A stretch of DNA of 64,000 nucleotides, taken from contig NZ_CP109598.1 in the NCBI RefSeq assembly GCF_036327775.1, positions 3,906,001 through 3,970,000 of the forward strand. The letters run 5' to 3'. This DNA is from Streptomyces sp. NBC_01498. Its GTDB lineage: Bacteria > Actinomycetota > Actinomycetes > Streptomycetales > Streptomycetaceae. Of this stretch, positions 53,131 through 62,711 are shown in pieces. A program made the position numbers and the translations under genes. The notes below the pieces were generated by a model. It was given only the letters and a program-made list of their open reading frames with translations, was not told where the DNA came from and ran no database searches. Numbering within the stretch: the stretch's first letter is position 1; each line of letters starts with the position of its first letter.

Positions 53131-53901
53131 ATGAGTGAGCCCGACCTACAGCCGAAAGGGCCCTCCTCGGCCGGCACCTGGTGCTGCCTGAGCGGGGGCC
53201 GGATCTACACCGAGGCCGACAAGGACCTCGCCGAGGCGATCGGCCACAGCTTCCCCGTCGTCCCCGCGGCGGCCCGCGCGTCCAGGGCCTTTCTGCGGCG
53301 GCTGGTCGACCACGCCGTACGGGCGGGCGTCACGCAGTTCCTCGACCTGGGCACCGGCCTCCCCGTCGACCCGAACACGCACGAGGTGGCGCAGGCCGTC
53401 GAGCGGAGCGCGCGGATCGTGTACGTCGACAACGACCCGACCGTCATCGAACACGCCCGCGCGCTCGCGTCCCTCGGCACCCCGGAAGGCGTCGCCGGCT
53501 ATCTGGACGCGGATGTCCGCGACGTACCGGGGGTCCTCGGCGAGGCCGCGAAGACCCTCGACCTGGACCGCCCGGTCGCGGTCCTGATGATCTCCATGCT
53601 CGGGCACATCGAGGACCCGGCCGAGGCGGGCGAACTGGCCCACCGGTACATGGGCGCCGTGCCGTCCGGCAGTTACTTCGCCACCTGCGACTCGATCGAG
53701 ACCCCGGACATGCGGGCCGCTGCGGCGGCGTACGCGGCGGGCGGCGGACCACCCGTCTACCTGCGTACCGCCGAGCAACTGGAGATCACGGCCGCCGGGC
53801 TGGAACTCCTCGGCCCCGTCGGCCCGGTCTCGCTCTGGCGCCCGGCCGAACCGTCGCCCCAACCCGTCGACCAGTGGGGACTCGTCGCGCGCAAGCCCTG
53901 A
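53131..53901 (+). CDS. SAM-dependent methyltransferase (DUF574/PF04672 type)
   Basis: 256 residues. Methyltransferase motif I TQFLDLGTGLPVDPNTHEVA, post-I VYVDNDPTVIEHARALA, motif DADVRDVPGVL and PVAVLMISMLGHIED. The SGGRIYTEADKDLAEAIGHS head is a divergent form of the family's LLGGKDNFAADRE. A GTG at 53119 is an alternative start; MSEPDLQPKG fits better. Many Streptomyces carry multiple copies with unknown substrate. Confidence 0.88.
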   Translation: MSEPDLQPKGPSSAGTWCCLSGGRIYTEADKDLAEAIGHSFPVVPAAARASRAFLRRLVDHAVRAGVTQFLDLGTGLPVDPNTHEVAQAVERSARIVYVDNDPTVIEHARALASLGTPEGVAGYLDADVRDVPGVLGEAAKTLDLDRPVAVLMISMLGHIEDPAEAGELAHRYMGAVPSGSYFATCDSIETPDMRAAAAAYAAGGGPPVYLRTAEQLEITAAGLELLGPVGPVSLWRPAEPSPQPVDQWGLVARKP

Positions 53902-54051
53902 GGACCGTCAGGCCCGTCGGACCCGTCGGACCCGTCGGAACGGTCGAGGGCCGGCAGTTCGGCCGTCGTCTCCGCCAGGACACATCGGCAAGGCATATCG
54001 TTGAAACAGGGGCAATCGGGGCAAATATCGCTCTTGTGTCAGGGGTCCGTC

Positions 54052-55104
54052 ATGGAGGCAGTGGTCATCGCGGTCATCGCGGCGATATGCGTGTGCGCCA
54101 TCTTCGCGCTGTCGGCTTCGAGGGTCGTCAAACAGTACGAGCGCGGCGTGGTCTTCCGGCTCGGCCGGCTGCGCGAGGGCGTCCGGGGGCCGGGATTCAC
54201 GCTGATCGTCCCGTTCGTCGACCGGCTGAGCAAGGTCAACATGCAGGTCGTGACGATGCCCGTCCCCGCCCAGGACGGCATCACGCGCGACAACGTCACC
54301 GTGCGGGTGGACGCGGTGATCTACTTCCAGGTGGTCGACGCCCCGGACGCGCTGATCCGCGTCGAGGACTACCGGTTCGCGGTGTCCCAGATGGCACAGA
54401 CGTCACTGCGGTCGATCATCGGCAAGAGCGATCTGGACGATCTGCTCTCGAACCGCGAGAAGCTCAACCAGGGACTGGAGCTGATGATCGACAGCCCGTC
54501 CATCGGCTGGGGCGTGCAGATCGACCGGGTCGAGATCAAGGACGTGTCGCTGCCGGAGACCATGAAGCGGTCGATGGCCCGGCAGGCCGAGGCGGACCGT
54601 GAGCGCCGCGCGCGGGTGATCAACGCGGACGCGGAGCTCCAGGCGTCGAGGAAGCTCTCCGAGGCGGCCCAGCAGATGTCCGACCAGCCCGCCGCGCTCC
54701 AACTGCGGCTGCTCCAGACCATCGTGGCGGTCGCGGCCGAGAAGAACTCCACGCTGGTCCTGCCCTTCCCGGTCGAACTCCTCCGCTTCCTGGAACGCGC
54801 GACTCCCGCCGAGGCGGAACGCGCGGTCGGCGCGGTCACGGAGGTGGCCCGTACGGTCCCGCGGCACGACGTGAAGCAGCAGGGCGACGGCGACGCGGAG
54901 CAACAGCGCGACGCGAAGCGCCAGGACGACACAGCTCGGCAGGGCAGTACGGCTCGGCAAGGCGACACCGCGGCTCCGGAGCGCGGTACGGCTCCACAGG
55001 GCGATACGGCACGGGAGGGTGGCACGGCATCGGATGGCCGTACGGCTCCGCGGGGCGACACGTCCTCGCCGCGCGACACGAAGCAGCGGAAGCAGACCGC
55101 CTGA
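54052..55104 (+). CDS. Slipin/SPFH (band 7) protein
   Basis: 350 residues. N-terminal TM (VVIAVIAAICVCAIFALSAS), then the SPFH domain: VVKQYERGVVFRLGRLREGV, RGPGFTLIVPFVDRLSKVNM, QVVTMPVPAQDGITRDNVTV, VDAVIYFQVVDAPDALIRVE and the coiled-coil RQAEADRERRARVINADAEL. The last 70 residues are a polar, repetitive tail (DTARQG, STARQG, DTAREG-like). SPFH proteins organise membrane microdomains. ATG 54052 has AGGGG. Often partnered with NfeD; none is adjacent. Confidence 0.9.
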   Translation: MEAVVIAVIAAICVCAIFALSASRVVKQYERGVVFRLGRLREGVRGPGFTLIVPFVDRLSKVNMQVVTMPVPAQDGITRDNVTVRVDAVIYFQVVDAPDALIRVEDYRFAVSQMAQTSLRSIIGKSDLDDLLSNREKLNQGLELMIDSPSIGWGVQIDRVEIKDVSLPETMKRSMARQAEADRERRARVINADAELQASRKLSEAAQQMSDQPAALQLRLLQTIVAVAAEKNSTLVLPFPVELLRFLERATPAEAERAVGAVTEVARTVPRHDVKQQGDGDAEQQRDAKRQDDTARQGSTARQGDTAAPERGTAPQGDTAREGGTASDGRTAPRGDTSSPRDTKQRKQTA

Positions 55105-55201
55105 GCTCACAGCGGGGTGCCCCCGTCCGGGCGGGCAGTACACGCGAAGGGCCGGAAACCGACACGGTTTCAGGCCCTCGCGTTCGTCACGCGCCCGCGG
55201 C

Positions 55202-56929
55202 TCAGCCGCCGCCCCCGAAGCGGCTCCGGTAGGACTCCAGGTCCTCCTCGCTGATCTTGCCGAAGAGCACCGGCGGCACCGTGAATCCGGTTCCGGCCGG
55301 CACCGCGTCCAGAGCCGCCGCCTGCCCCGCGCTCACCCAGGCCGCGGTGTCGTCGGCGAGCGCGAAGGCGGAGCGCATGGACCTGCTGGTCGCCGGGATG
55401 AACGGTTCGGAGACGACCGCGTACAGATGGATCAGGTTCATCCCCGTACGCAGGGTCAGTGCCGCGCCCTCCGGGTCGGTCTTGATCTCCAGCCAGGGGG
55501 CCTTCTCCTCCAGGTAGGAGTTGCCCGCCGACCACAGGGCGCGCAGCGCCGCCGCCGCCTTGCGGAACTGGAGGCGCTCCATCTGCTCCTCGTACTCCGC
55601 GAGCAGCCGGGCGATGTCCTCGCCCAGCTTCGCCTCGGCGGGCCCGGCCGTGCCCCCGGCCGGCACCTCGTCGCCGAACCGCTTGCGGGAGAAGGTCAGG
55701 ACGCGGTTGACGAAGTTCCCGAGGGTGTCGGCCAGGTCCTTGTTGACCGTCGCGGCGAAGTGTTCCCAGGTGAAGGACGAGTCGTCCGACTCGGGGGCGT
55801 TGGCGACGAGGAAGTAACGCCAGTAGTCGGCGGGCAGGATGTCCAGCGCGTGGTCGGTGAAGACGCCGCGCTTCTGCGAGGTGGAGAACTTGCCTCCGTA
55901 GTAGGTGAGCCAGTTGAAGCCCTTGACGTAGTCGACCTTCTTCCACGGTTCGCGTACGCCCAGCTCCGTGGCCGGGAACATCACCGTGTGGAAGGGCACG
56001 TTGTCCTTGGCCATGAACTGCGTGTAGCGCACCGGGTCGGCGCCGCCGTCGGCCTCGTACCACCACGACTTCCAGTCGCGGACCTCACCGGCGGGTGCGG
56101 CGTCGGCCCACTCCTTGGTCCCGGCGATGTACTCGATCGGGGCGTCGAACCATACGTAGAAGACCTTGCCCTCCGCCGCCAGCTCCGGCCAGGTGTCGGC
56201 CGGTACGGGCACACCCCAGTCCAGGTCGCGGGTGATGGCGCGGTCGTGCAGCCCCTCCGTCAGCCACTTGCGGGCGATGGAGGACGACAGCTGCGGCCAG
56301 TCCTCGCCGACCTCGTCGATCCACGCCTCGACCTCGCCCTGAAGCTTGGACTGGAGCAGGAACAGGTGTGTGGTCTCCCGTACTTCGAGGTCGGTGCTGC
56401 CGCTGATGGCCGAGCGCGGGGCGATCAGGTCGGTGGGGTCGAGGACACGCGTGCAGTTCTCGCACTGGTCGCCGCGGGCCTTGTCGTAACCGCAGTGCGG
56501 GCAGGTCCCTTCGACGTAGCGGTCGGGCAGGAAGCGGCCGTCGGCGGGCGAGTACACCTGGCGGACGGCCCGTTCCTCGATGAAGCCGTTCTCGTTCAGC
56601 CGTCGCGCGAAGTGCTGGGTGATCTCCACGTTCTGCGCGCTGGAGCTGCGGCCGAAGTAGTCGAAGGCCAGCTCGAAACCGTCGTACACGGCCTTCTGCG
56701 CCTCGTGCGCCTGCGCGCAGAACTCGTCCACCGGCAGGCCCCGCTCCTTGGCGGCCAGCTCGGCGGGGGTGCCGTGCTCGTCGGTGGCGCAGATGTAGAG
56801 GACGTCATGACCGCGCCGGCGGAGGTACCGGGAGTACACGTCCGCCGGAAGCATGGAGCCCACCATGTTGCCCAGGTGCTTGATCCCGTTGATGTAGGGG
56901 AGGGCGCTGGTGACCAGGTGCCGAGCCAT
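55202..56929 (-). CDS. metG: Methionyl-tRNA synthetase
   Basis: 575 residues. Class I: HLGN at 18-21 (HIGH signature), zinc knuckle [26 protein letters not shown] (KMSKS variant STSQ), and anticodon-binding helices ([20 protein letters not shown]). Single zinc-cluster type. Charges initiator and elongator tRNA-Met. ATG 56929 has GGAG nine bases upstream. It converges with the slipin gene. STSQ instead of KMSKS is seen in some actinobacterial MetRS. Confidence 0.93.
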   Translation of the reverse strand: MARHLVTSALPYINGIKHLGNMVGSMLPADVYSRYLRRRGHDVLYICATDEHGTPAELAAKERGLPVDEFCAQAHEAQKAVYDGFELAFDYFGRSSSAQNVEITQHFARRLNENGFIEERAVRQVYSPADGRFLPDRYVEGTCPHCGYDKARGDQCENCTRVLDPTDLIAPRSAISGSTDLEVRETTHLFLLQSKLQGEVEAWIDEVGEDWPQLSSSIARKWLTEGLHDRAITRDLDWGVPVPADTWPELAAEGKVFYVWFDAPIEYIAGTKEWADAAPAGEVRDWKSWWYEADGGADPVRYTQFMAKDNVPFHTVMFPATELGVREPWKKVDYVKGFNWLTYYGGKFSTSQKRGVFTDHALDILPADYWRYFLVANAPESDDSSFTWEHFAATVNKDLADTLGNFVNRVLTFSRKRFGDEVPAGGTAGPAEAKLGEDIARLLAEYEEQMERLQFRKAAAALRALWSAGNSYLEEKAPWLEIKTDPEGAALTLRTGMNLIHLYAVVSEPFIPATSRSMRSAFALADDTAAWVSAGQAAALDAVPAGTGFTVPPVLFGKISEEDLESYRSRFGGGG

Positions 56930-57408
56930 CCTCGGATGCTCCATTCCGTGCGTACGACGCCGGCGGCGGGGGCCGCGGCAGACCGGGAGGTGCGAAACGC
57001 GCACAGCCGTCGGGGACAGGCGGCCAAGCGAGTCCCGGACGGCTGAGCGGCCCTCATTGTACGTTCACGGGGGTTCCCGGAATCCGGGCGAGGCCCGCGC
57101 GCGCGGGGCCGGCGGGGCGGTCCCGGCACGCGCGGGCGGCCCGGTTCCTACGGCCCCGCCCCGCGCCCGCCCCGCGCGGCAGGCGGGTCAGGCGCGGCAG
57201 GCGGCGACGGGTCAGGCAGCGGGCCGGGCCGTGCCGCCCACGGCGCGGGCGGGCGGGCCGGGTGGGTCAGGCGGGTCAGGCGCGGCAGGCGGCGACGGGT
57301 CAGGCAGCGGGCCGGGCCGTGCCGCCCACGGCGCGGGCGGGCGGGCCGGGTGGGTCAGGCGGGCCGGGCGGGTCAGCTGGGAGGGGCTGGCCGGGCGGGT
57401 CGGGCGGG
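56930..57408. other. Gene-free region upstream of metG with 88-bp tandem duplication
   Basis: About 480 bases. Contains the metG promoter region and an 88-bp duplication (separate entry). No gene recognised. Confidence 0.5.
57181..57356. repeat. 88-bp perfect tandem duplication
   Basis: Copy 1 at 57181-57268 and copy 2 at 57269-57356 are identical over their full length in my reading; the units consist of GGCGGGTCAGG- and GGGCCGGG-type words, with further degenerate units to about 57450. Non-coding on both strands. Confidence 0.9.
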
Positions 57409-58338
57409 TCAGGCGGGACGGGTCGGCCGGGCGGGACGGGCTGGCCCGGCGAGAGGGCGGCCGGGCCGCGCCGCGTCGTGCGAGAAGTCGTACGCCGCCC
57501 AGTCGGCCAGCGTGCGATAGCCGAGGCGCCGGTAGAGGGCGTTGCTGGTGGGGTTCGACCGGTCCGCGAACAGGACGACGTCCCGGGCGCCCGCCGCCAG
57601 CGCGGCCCGGCTCACCTCCGCGGTCACGGCCGCCGCGTAGCCGTGACCGCGCAGCCGGGCCGGGGTGTAGACGATGTCCACCTGGATCTGGCCGCCGATC
57701 AGGGGGTTCATGCCCGCGACTGAGACGGGAGTTCCGTCCGGCGTCTCCCAGAGCGTGTAGCGCTTGTCGGCGAAACGGGTACCGGCCCAGGTGGTGGCGT
57801 CGATGGAGACGTCCTCCCCGACGGCCTTGGCGAACTCGCCGCACCAGAACATGACTTGCTCATGATCGCGCTCGCCCAGGACCCGGCCCCGGCCCGCGGG
57901 CGGCGGCCGCGGCGGGGTGAGCGTGCCGAGGCGGTACAGAACGAGCCGGGTGTCGCGGAGCTTCGGCGCCGCGCCGGTGTGCCGCTGCCAGGCGTCGGCG
58001 AAAGCGGTCGCCGTGCCGTGGTCCGCGCTGACGGAGGGGAGGGGCTGCCCCAGGGCGGCCAGGCGGGCGGCGAGGGAGTCGGCCTGTTCGGGCGTGAGCG
58101 GGGAGAGCCCGCAACCACGCGGCGCGAGCCGGTAGAAGGTGGCGTGGACCTCGCCGTTCCGCTCCAGCAGCCCGAAGAGGGGAGCTTCGGCCCCGAACGC
58201 CCCCGCCCCCCGTGTCCGCACCCTCTCGGCCCAGGTCAGCTGCATGACGTGCATGCCGGGCCGGGAGCGCAGGAAGCCGCCCGCCCGGTCGAGGAAGTCG
58301 CCGATGTCGTCGGTGAGGTACCAGTCGTCCGGTCGCAT
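57409..58338 (-). CDS. GNAT N-acetyltransferase, large
   Basis: 309 residues. N-terminal domain (FGLLERNGEVHATFYRLAPR) and a C-terminal GNAT with VDIVYTPARLRGHGYAAAVT and FADRSNPTSNALYRRLGYRT. The C-terminal tail is Ala/Pro/Arg (ARPGRPLAGPARPARPTRPA) because translation runs into the repeated GC-rich sequence. Probably an acetyltransferase of unknown substrate. Start ATG 58338 has CATCAT upstream and no Shine-Dalgarno. Confidence 0.8.
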   Translation of the reverse strand: MRPDDWYLTDDIGDFLDRAGGFLRSRPGMHVMQLTWAERVRTRGAGAFGAEAPLFGLLERNGEVHATFYRLAPRGCGLSPLTPEQADSLAARLAALGQPLPSVSADHGTATAFADAWQRHTGAAPKLRDTRLVLYRLGTLTPPRPPPAGRGRVLGERDHEQVMFWCGEFAKAVGEDVSIDATTWAGTRFADKRYTLWETPDGTPVSVAGMNPLIGGQIQVDIVYTPARLRGHGYAAAVTAEVSRAALAAGARDVVLFADRSNPTSNALYRRLGYRTLADWAAYDFSHDAARPGRPLAGPARPARPTRPA

Positions 58339-58390
58339 GCCGCATGATGTCGCGCGCCGCCGAAGCGTTCAACGGTTTTCCGTCGCGGCC

Positions 58391-58458
58391 CGCGACCTGA
58401 TCCCGAGGACACGTTCACGGCCCCGCGACCTGATCCCGAGGACACGTTCACGGCCCCG
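58391..58458. repeat. Tandem repeat, 34-bp unit x2 plus degenerate third
   Basis: Units 58391-58424 and 58425-58458 are identical; a divergent third copy continues to about 58490. Located between the GNAT start and VOC stop. Each unit carries the word ACGTTCACGG. Confidence 0.88.
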
Positions 58459-58520
58459 GGACCGGTTCCGAGGAGACCTTCACGGCGCCCGGGATCAGCC
58501 CAGAAACGATTCGGGGCCCC

Positions 58521-58955
58521 TCAGTCGAGACAGAACTCGTTCCCCTCGATGTCCTGCATCGCGAGGCACGACTCGTTGACGCCGTCGGCACGCAGCAGCC
58601 GTACGCGCACCGCGCCGAGCGCGACCAGCCGTGTGCACTCGGCCTCAAGCGCGGCGACGCGCTCCTCACCTTCGAGCCCCGTGCCCACCCGTACGTCAAG
58701 GTGCAGCCGGTTCTTGACGACCTTGCCCTCCGGAACGCGCTGGAAGTACATGCGCGGGCCGTCCCCCGAGGGATCCATGCAGACGAATCCCGCACCCTGA
58801 CGCTCGGGCGGCAGGGAGCGGCCGTACTCGTCCCACGTGGCGAACCCTTCCGGCGGCGGCGGTACGACGTATCCCAGCACCTCGCACCAGAAGCGGGCGA
58901 CGCGCTCGGGGTCCGCGCAGTCGAAGGTGACCTGGAACTCCTTGATCGATGCCAT
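58521..58955 (-). CDS. VOC/glyoxalase-like protein
   Basis: 144 residues. VTFDCADPERVARFWCEVLG, YVVPPPPEGFATWDEYGRSL, GPRMYFQRVPEGKVVKNRLH, LDVRVGTGLEGEERVAALEA and ESCLAMQDIEGNEFCLD are the Glyoxalase_6 pattern. Metal binding is uncertain because ligand positions vary. Role may be bleomycin-type binding or lyase; unknown. ATG 58955 has TACGGT six bases upstream and no Shine-Dalgarno. Confidence 0.88.
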   Translation of the reverse strand: MASIKEFQVTFDCADPERVARFWCEVLGYVVPPPPEGFATWDEYGRSLPPERQGAGFVCMDPSGDGPRMYFQRVPEGKVVKNRLHLDVRVGTGLEGEERVAALEAECTRLVALGAVRVRLLRADGVNESCLAMQDIEGNEFCLD

Positions 58956-59021
58956 CGGCCCACCGTAGTGGCGCGCCCCACCCACCGGAACCGGGGCGCC
59001 CCACACCGCCCGGGACGCGGG

Positions 59022-59690
59022 TCAGCGGGGCAGTACGCCGAGGAGGGTCGCCGTCAGGGCCAGCTTCAAGGAGTCGTTCAGCTCCAGGTGGAAGCGGGCC
59101 AGGTCGGGCTCGGCCCGGTAGGCCGCCAGCAGGCTGGGCGGGGGTGTGCTGTACGCCGACAGCGCGCCGGCCAGGACCATGGTCTGGAGGCTGAACAGTG
59201 TCGCGTCCTCGCCCAGCTCCGGCAGGTACTTCCGGATCAGGGCGGTCATGGTCGTCAGGCGTTCCAGGGAGCCGCGCTTGTAGCGCGCCACGACCTCGAC
59301 GGAGACGTTGTGCTCCAGGACGCCGCCCTGCGCGCCGAAGAGGTCGCACAGCACCGTGCGGCCGGAGAGTGAGCGGCTGAGGATCTCGGCCACCGCCGCC
59401 GCCCGCCCGGCCATGGGCAGTTTCTCGTCGACGCCGGCGGCCAGCTCGCCCGCCAGTTCCGTCAGCCACTCCCGCAGGTAGCGGTCCAGCAGTTCCAGCA
59501 GCACCGCCTCGCGGGACTCGAAGTAGCGCAGCACGTTGGGCTTCGCCAGGCCCACCCGGCGGCTGAGCTCGTTCAGGGTGACGGCGGACACCGGCATCTC
59601 GTCGAGCATCGCCGACGCCATGTCGAGGATCGCCCGTCGGCGGATCTCCCGCTGCTCTTCGGTTCGGGCCCGCTGGAACGTCACGATCAC
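59022..59690 (-). CDS. TetR-family repressor
   Basis: 222 residues. HTH VTLNELSRRVGLAKPNVLRY at about 38-57, preceded by RRRAILDMASAMLDEMPVSA. C-terminal TetR ligand domain has LFGAQGGVLEHNVSVEVVAR. GTG 59690 (or 59684) is in the shared 100-base intergenic region with the SDR gene. A 19-bp palindrome there overlaps the SDR promoter -35. It likely represses both genes and senses a small molecule handled by the SDR. Confidence 0.92.
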   Translation of the reverse strand: MIVTFQRARTEEQREIRRRAILDMASAMLDEMPVSAVTLNELSRRVGLAKPNVLRYFESREAVLLELLDRYLREWLTELAGELAAGVDEKLPMAGRAAAVAEILSRSLSGRTVLCDLFGAQGGVLEHNVSVEVVARYKRGSLERLTTMTALIRKYLPELGEDATLFSLQTMVLAGALSAYSTPPPSLLAAYRAEPDLARFHLELNDSLKLALTATLLGVLPR

Positions 59691-59711
59691 CAGCCTAACT
59701 TAGGTACCTGC

Positions 59712-59730
59712 GGTACGTTGACAACGTACC
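59712..59730. promoter_or_regulatory. TetR operator palindrome in the tetR/SDR intergenic region
   Basis: Perfect 19-bp palindrome GGTACGTTGACAACGTACC. It contains the plus-strand -35 TTGACA (59718-59723), followed by a 17-base spacer and TAGCGT (-10, 59741-59746) for the SDR gene. Nearby direct repeats GTACTTTAG (59735-59743 and 59768-59776) may add sites. Confidence 0.82.
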
Positions 59731-59792
59731 GAAAGTACTTTAGCGTCGTCGGCACAAGATACCTTCGGTACTTTAGTTAGTGGGAGCCCGAC

Positions 59793-60740
59793 ATGAGCGA
59801 GAAGTGGACGACGGCGAACATCCCGGACCAGCGCGGGCGGGTGGCTGTGGTGACCGGTGCCAACACCGGACTGGGGTACGAGACCGCCAAGGCGCTCGCC
59901 GAGCGCGGGGCCTCCGTGGTGCTCGCCGTGCGCGACGTCGAGAAGGGCGGGCGGGCCGCGTCCCGTATGGCCGGCGAGGTGACCGTGCAGGAGCTGGACC
60001 TGACCTCGCTCGACTCCGTCCGGGCAGGGGCGGCGGCGCTTCGGGCCCGGTTCGACCGGATCGACCTGCTGATCAACAACGCCGGCGTGATGTACACCCC
60101 GAAGCAGACCACCCGGGACGGCTTCGAGCTGCAGTTCGGCACCAACCACCTCGGCCACTTCGCGCTCACCGGGCTGCTGCTGGACCGGATGCTGCCGGTA
60201 CCCGGCTCGCGCGTGGTGACGGTCAGCAGCGTCGGCCACCGCATCCGGGCCGCGATCCACTTCGACGACCTGCACTGGGAGCGGTCGTACGGCCGGGCCG
60301 CCGCCTACGGCCAGTCCAAGCTGGCCAACCTGATGTTCACGTACGAACTGCAACGCCGGCTCGCCGCGCACGGCACCACCGCCGCGCTGGCCGCGCACCC
60401 CGGCATCTCCAGCACCGAGCTTGCCCGCAACAGCCCCGCCGCCCTCCGGCTTCCGCTCACCTGGCTCGCGCCGCTGATCACCCAGACCGCGGCGATGGGC
60501 GCGCTGCCGACCCTGCGCGCGGCCACCGACCCCGCCACGCTCGGCGGCCAGTACTACGGCCCCGGCGGACGCAACGAGGTCATGGGCCACCCCCGGCTGG
60601 TCACCTCCAGCCCGGCGTCGTACGCGGTGGACGTCCAGCAGCGGCTGTGGGCCGTCTCCGAGGACCTCACGGGGGTGCGGTTCCCCGTCGTTCCGTCCAC
60701 GAAGGACTCGTCGCCCTCCGGATCGGCCGTCACGACGTAG
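59793..60740 (+). CDS. SDR-family oxidoreductase (retinol-dehydrogenase-like)
   Basis: 315 residues. GRVAVVTGANTGLGYETAKA, LINNAGVMYTPKQTTRDGFE, GTNHLGHFALTGLLLDRMLP, VVTVSSVGHRIRA and active YGQSKLANLMFTYELQRRL. Typical of WW-type SDR that act on ketones or aldehydes. Divergent from its TetR regulator, an arrangement seen for many detoxification SDRs. Substrate unknown. Confidence 0.92.
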   Translation: MSEKWTTANIPDQRGRVAVVTGANTGLGYETAKALAERGASVVLAVRDVEKGGRAASRMAGEVTVQELDLTSLDSVRAGAAALRARFDRIDLLINNAGVMYTPKQTTRDGFELQFGTNHLGHFALTGLLLDRMLPVPGSRVVTVSSVGHRIRAAIHFDDLHWERSYGRAAAYGQSKLANLMFTYELQRRLAAHGTTAALAAHPGISSTELARNSPAALRLPLTWLAPLITQTAAMGALPTLRAATDPATLGGQYYGPGGRNEVMGHPRLVTSSPASYAVDVQQRLWAVSEDLTGVRFPVVPSTKDSSPSGSAVTT

Positions 60741-61011
60741 CCCGCGCCGGCGCCGGCTGCATCGTGACGGCGGCGCTCGTGCCGGCCGCCCTCAAGAACT
60801 CGGCACCGATCCCCTTCGCCGACGGCGCAATGCGGCTCCCATTCCTATTGCCCAAGGGCTTCCGTTCACTCTCCGGAAAACAGCGCGTGATGTGCATGCG
60901 ATGTGTGCGTGGCGCGCAACTGTGGAAATGGGGAACTGGCTCTTGTCGTAAGGAAATTCTATTCATCCCAACGAGTGCACGAATTCGAATTTTTGGCGGG
61001 GTTCCATCAGA

Positions 61012-62514
61012 ATGATGGAGCCTCCCGTCGTCGCAGCCGTTGGAGAAGCGTTGCCCAGTCATGTCACGCCCGGCCACGACCACAGCTTTTCCACTCCGCT
61101 TCCGGTTCCGGCCCCGGGCCCGTTCCGCGACCCGAGGGACGCCGCGAGTTTCGCGCCCGCGGCGCTCGGATACGCGCTTTTCGCCACCCGCTGGCTCCAG
61201 GCCCCGCTCTATTTCGGCCTGGTCGCCGCGCAGGGCGTCTATGTCTACAAGTTCTTCAACGAGCTGTGGAAATTAATCGTTCATGTCATCAACGGTCACG
61301 CCGACGAGACGTACGTCATGCTCGCCGTTCTCAAACTGGTCGACGTCGTGATGATTGCCAACCTGCTCATCATGACGATCGTCGGCGGCTACGAGACGTT
61401 CGTCTCGCGCATCAACCTCCAAGGCCATCGCGATCAGCCGGAATGGCTCTCGCACGTCAACTCGAACGTGCTCAAGGTCAAGCTCGCCACGGCCATCGTG
61501 GGCATTTCGTCCGTCCATCTGCTACAGATGTTCGTCGACGTGCACCACACTTCCCGGCACGCGCTTCTGTGGGGGACGGTGATTCACATGGCCTTCATCC
61601 TGTCCGCCGCGATTCTGGCCTATATGTCGGGACCCATGCTGGAGTCGCGGAAGAGCGCTCGCGGGTGCGGTGACCACAAGGCCGGTAGCCACAAGGGCGA
61701 TGGCCATGCGAACAGTCACACGGACGGTCACGTGAACGATCACGCGGACAGTCACGCGGACAGCCACGGAGAAGGGAATCTGCCGCTGATCCCGAAGCCG
61801 TCCGCCGGGTGGCACGACGACGCCACGTCGGCAGGGCGGGCGGCGCCTTCCGCCTCGGCGGCGAGGCCAACTCCCGCGCCGAAGCCGGCTTCGGCTTCGT
61901 CGTGCGGAGGTCCGGGCGCCGAGTCCCGTATCCGCGCCGCGGGCTTCCCCGCCCCCAAGACGCTGGAGGACTTCGACCACGACTACCCCCGGTCGCTCGA
62001 CCGGGAGGCCGTGGCGATGCTCGGCAAGCTGGACTTCATCACCGCCAAGGAGAACGTGGTCCTCCTCGGCCCGCCCGGCACCGGCAAGACCCACCTCGCC
62101 GTCGCCTTCGGCACGCGCGCCTGCCAGGCCGGCCACCAGGTGCTGTTCGCCACCGTCGCCGAATGGGTCGCCCGGCTCACCGTCGCCAAGGCGGCGGGCC
62201 GCCTCACCGAGGAACTGGCCCTGCTGGACCGGTACCCCCTCCTGATCGTCGACGCACTGGGCTACTTCCCCCTCCAGTCCGAAGAGGCCCAGCTCCTCTT
62301 CTGCCTCGCCGCACACCGCTACGAGCGCGGCTCACTGATCGTCACCAGCGACAAGCCCCTGGGCGGCTGGGACCACGTCCTCGGCGACACCACGACGGCC
62401 TCGGCCGTGATCGACCGCCTCGTCCACCATTCCGAGATCATCAGCGTCGAGGGCGACAACTACCGCATGCGCGCCCACGGCGGCTTCCGCTTCGCGTCCC
62501 CGGCCACCCGTTAA
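61012..62514 (+). CDS. Chimeric UPF0114 (YqhA-like) membrane protein fused to an IstB-like ATPase
   Basis: 500 residues. Residues about 50-207 are UPF0114/YqhA-like with four TM segments (WLQAPLYFGLVAAQGVYVYK, VVMIANLLIMTIVGGYETF, QPEWLSHVNSNVLKVKLATA). A His-rich linker (218-255) follows. Residues about 305-490 match the C-terminal three quarters of IS21-family IstB: Walker A GPPGTGKT at 353-360, IVDALGYFP (Walker B, Ala replaces the usual Glu), CLAAHRYERGSLIVTSDKPL and VIDRLVHHSEIISVEGDNYR. The IstB N-terminus and IstA are absent. In-frame fusion, probably by insertion or deletion. Upstream 270 bases are AT-richer. Confidence 0.82.
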   Translation: MMEPPVVAAVGEALPSHVTPGHDHSFSTPLPVPAPGPFRDPRDAASFAPAALGYALFATRWLQAPLYFGLVAAQGVYVYKFFNELWKLIVHVINGHADETYVMLAVLKLVDVVMIANLLIMTIVGGYETFVSRINLQGHRDQPEWLSHVNSNVLKVKLATAIVGISSVHLLQMFVDVHHTSRHALLWGTVIHMAFILSAAILAYMSGPMLESRKSARGCGDHKAGSHKGDGHANSHTDGHVNDHADSHADSHGEGNLPLIPKPSAGWHDDATSAGRAAPSASAARPTPAPKPASASSCGGPGAESRIRAAGFPAPKTLEDFDHDYPRSLDREAVAMLGKLDFITAKENVVLLGPPGTGKTHLAVAFGTRACQAGHQVLFATVAEWVARLTVAKAAGRLTEELALLDRYPLLIVDALGYFPLQSEEAQLLFCLAAHRYERGSLIVTSDKPLGGWDHVLGDTTTASAVIDRLVHHSEIISVEGDNYRMRAHGGFRFASPATR

Positions 62515-62659
62515 AGCCTGCGCCAGGCTGACCCGGCTCCTCGAGTCCATCGAGTCCGACGGGTCCATCAGCCGATCGAGTCCAACGTCGCCACGGGGCC
62601 GGTCGCGGCCGACCGGCCTGCCCGCCCGTCCGGCTCGTCCTGGCATGTGGAGCGGAACA

Positions 62660-62685
62660 CTTTTGCAAGCGAGTGCTTGCAAAAG
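62660..62685. promoter_or_regulatory. Palindromic operator before the XRE gene
   Basis: Perfect 11-bp arms CTTTTGCAAGC (62660-62670) and GCTTGCAAAAG (62675-62685) with a four-base spacer GAGT, 27 bases before the XRE ATG. A partial repeat TTAGCAAGG follows. Autoregulatory site expected. Confidence 0.82.
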
Positions 62686-62711
62686 TTAGCAAGGGTGGGC
62701 AGTGTGGGGGC

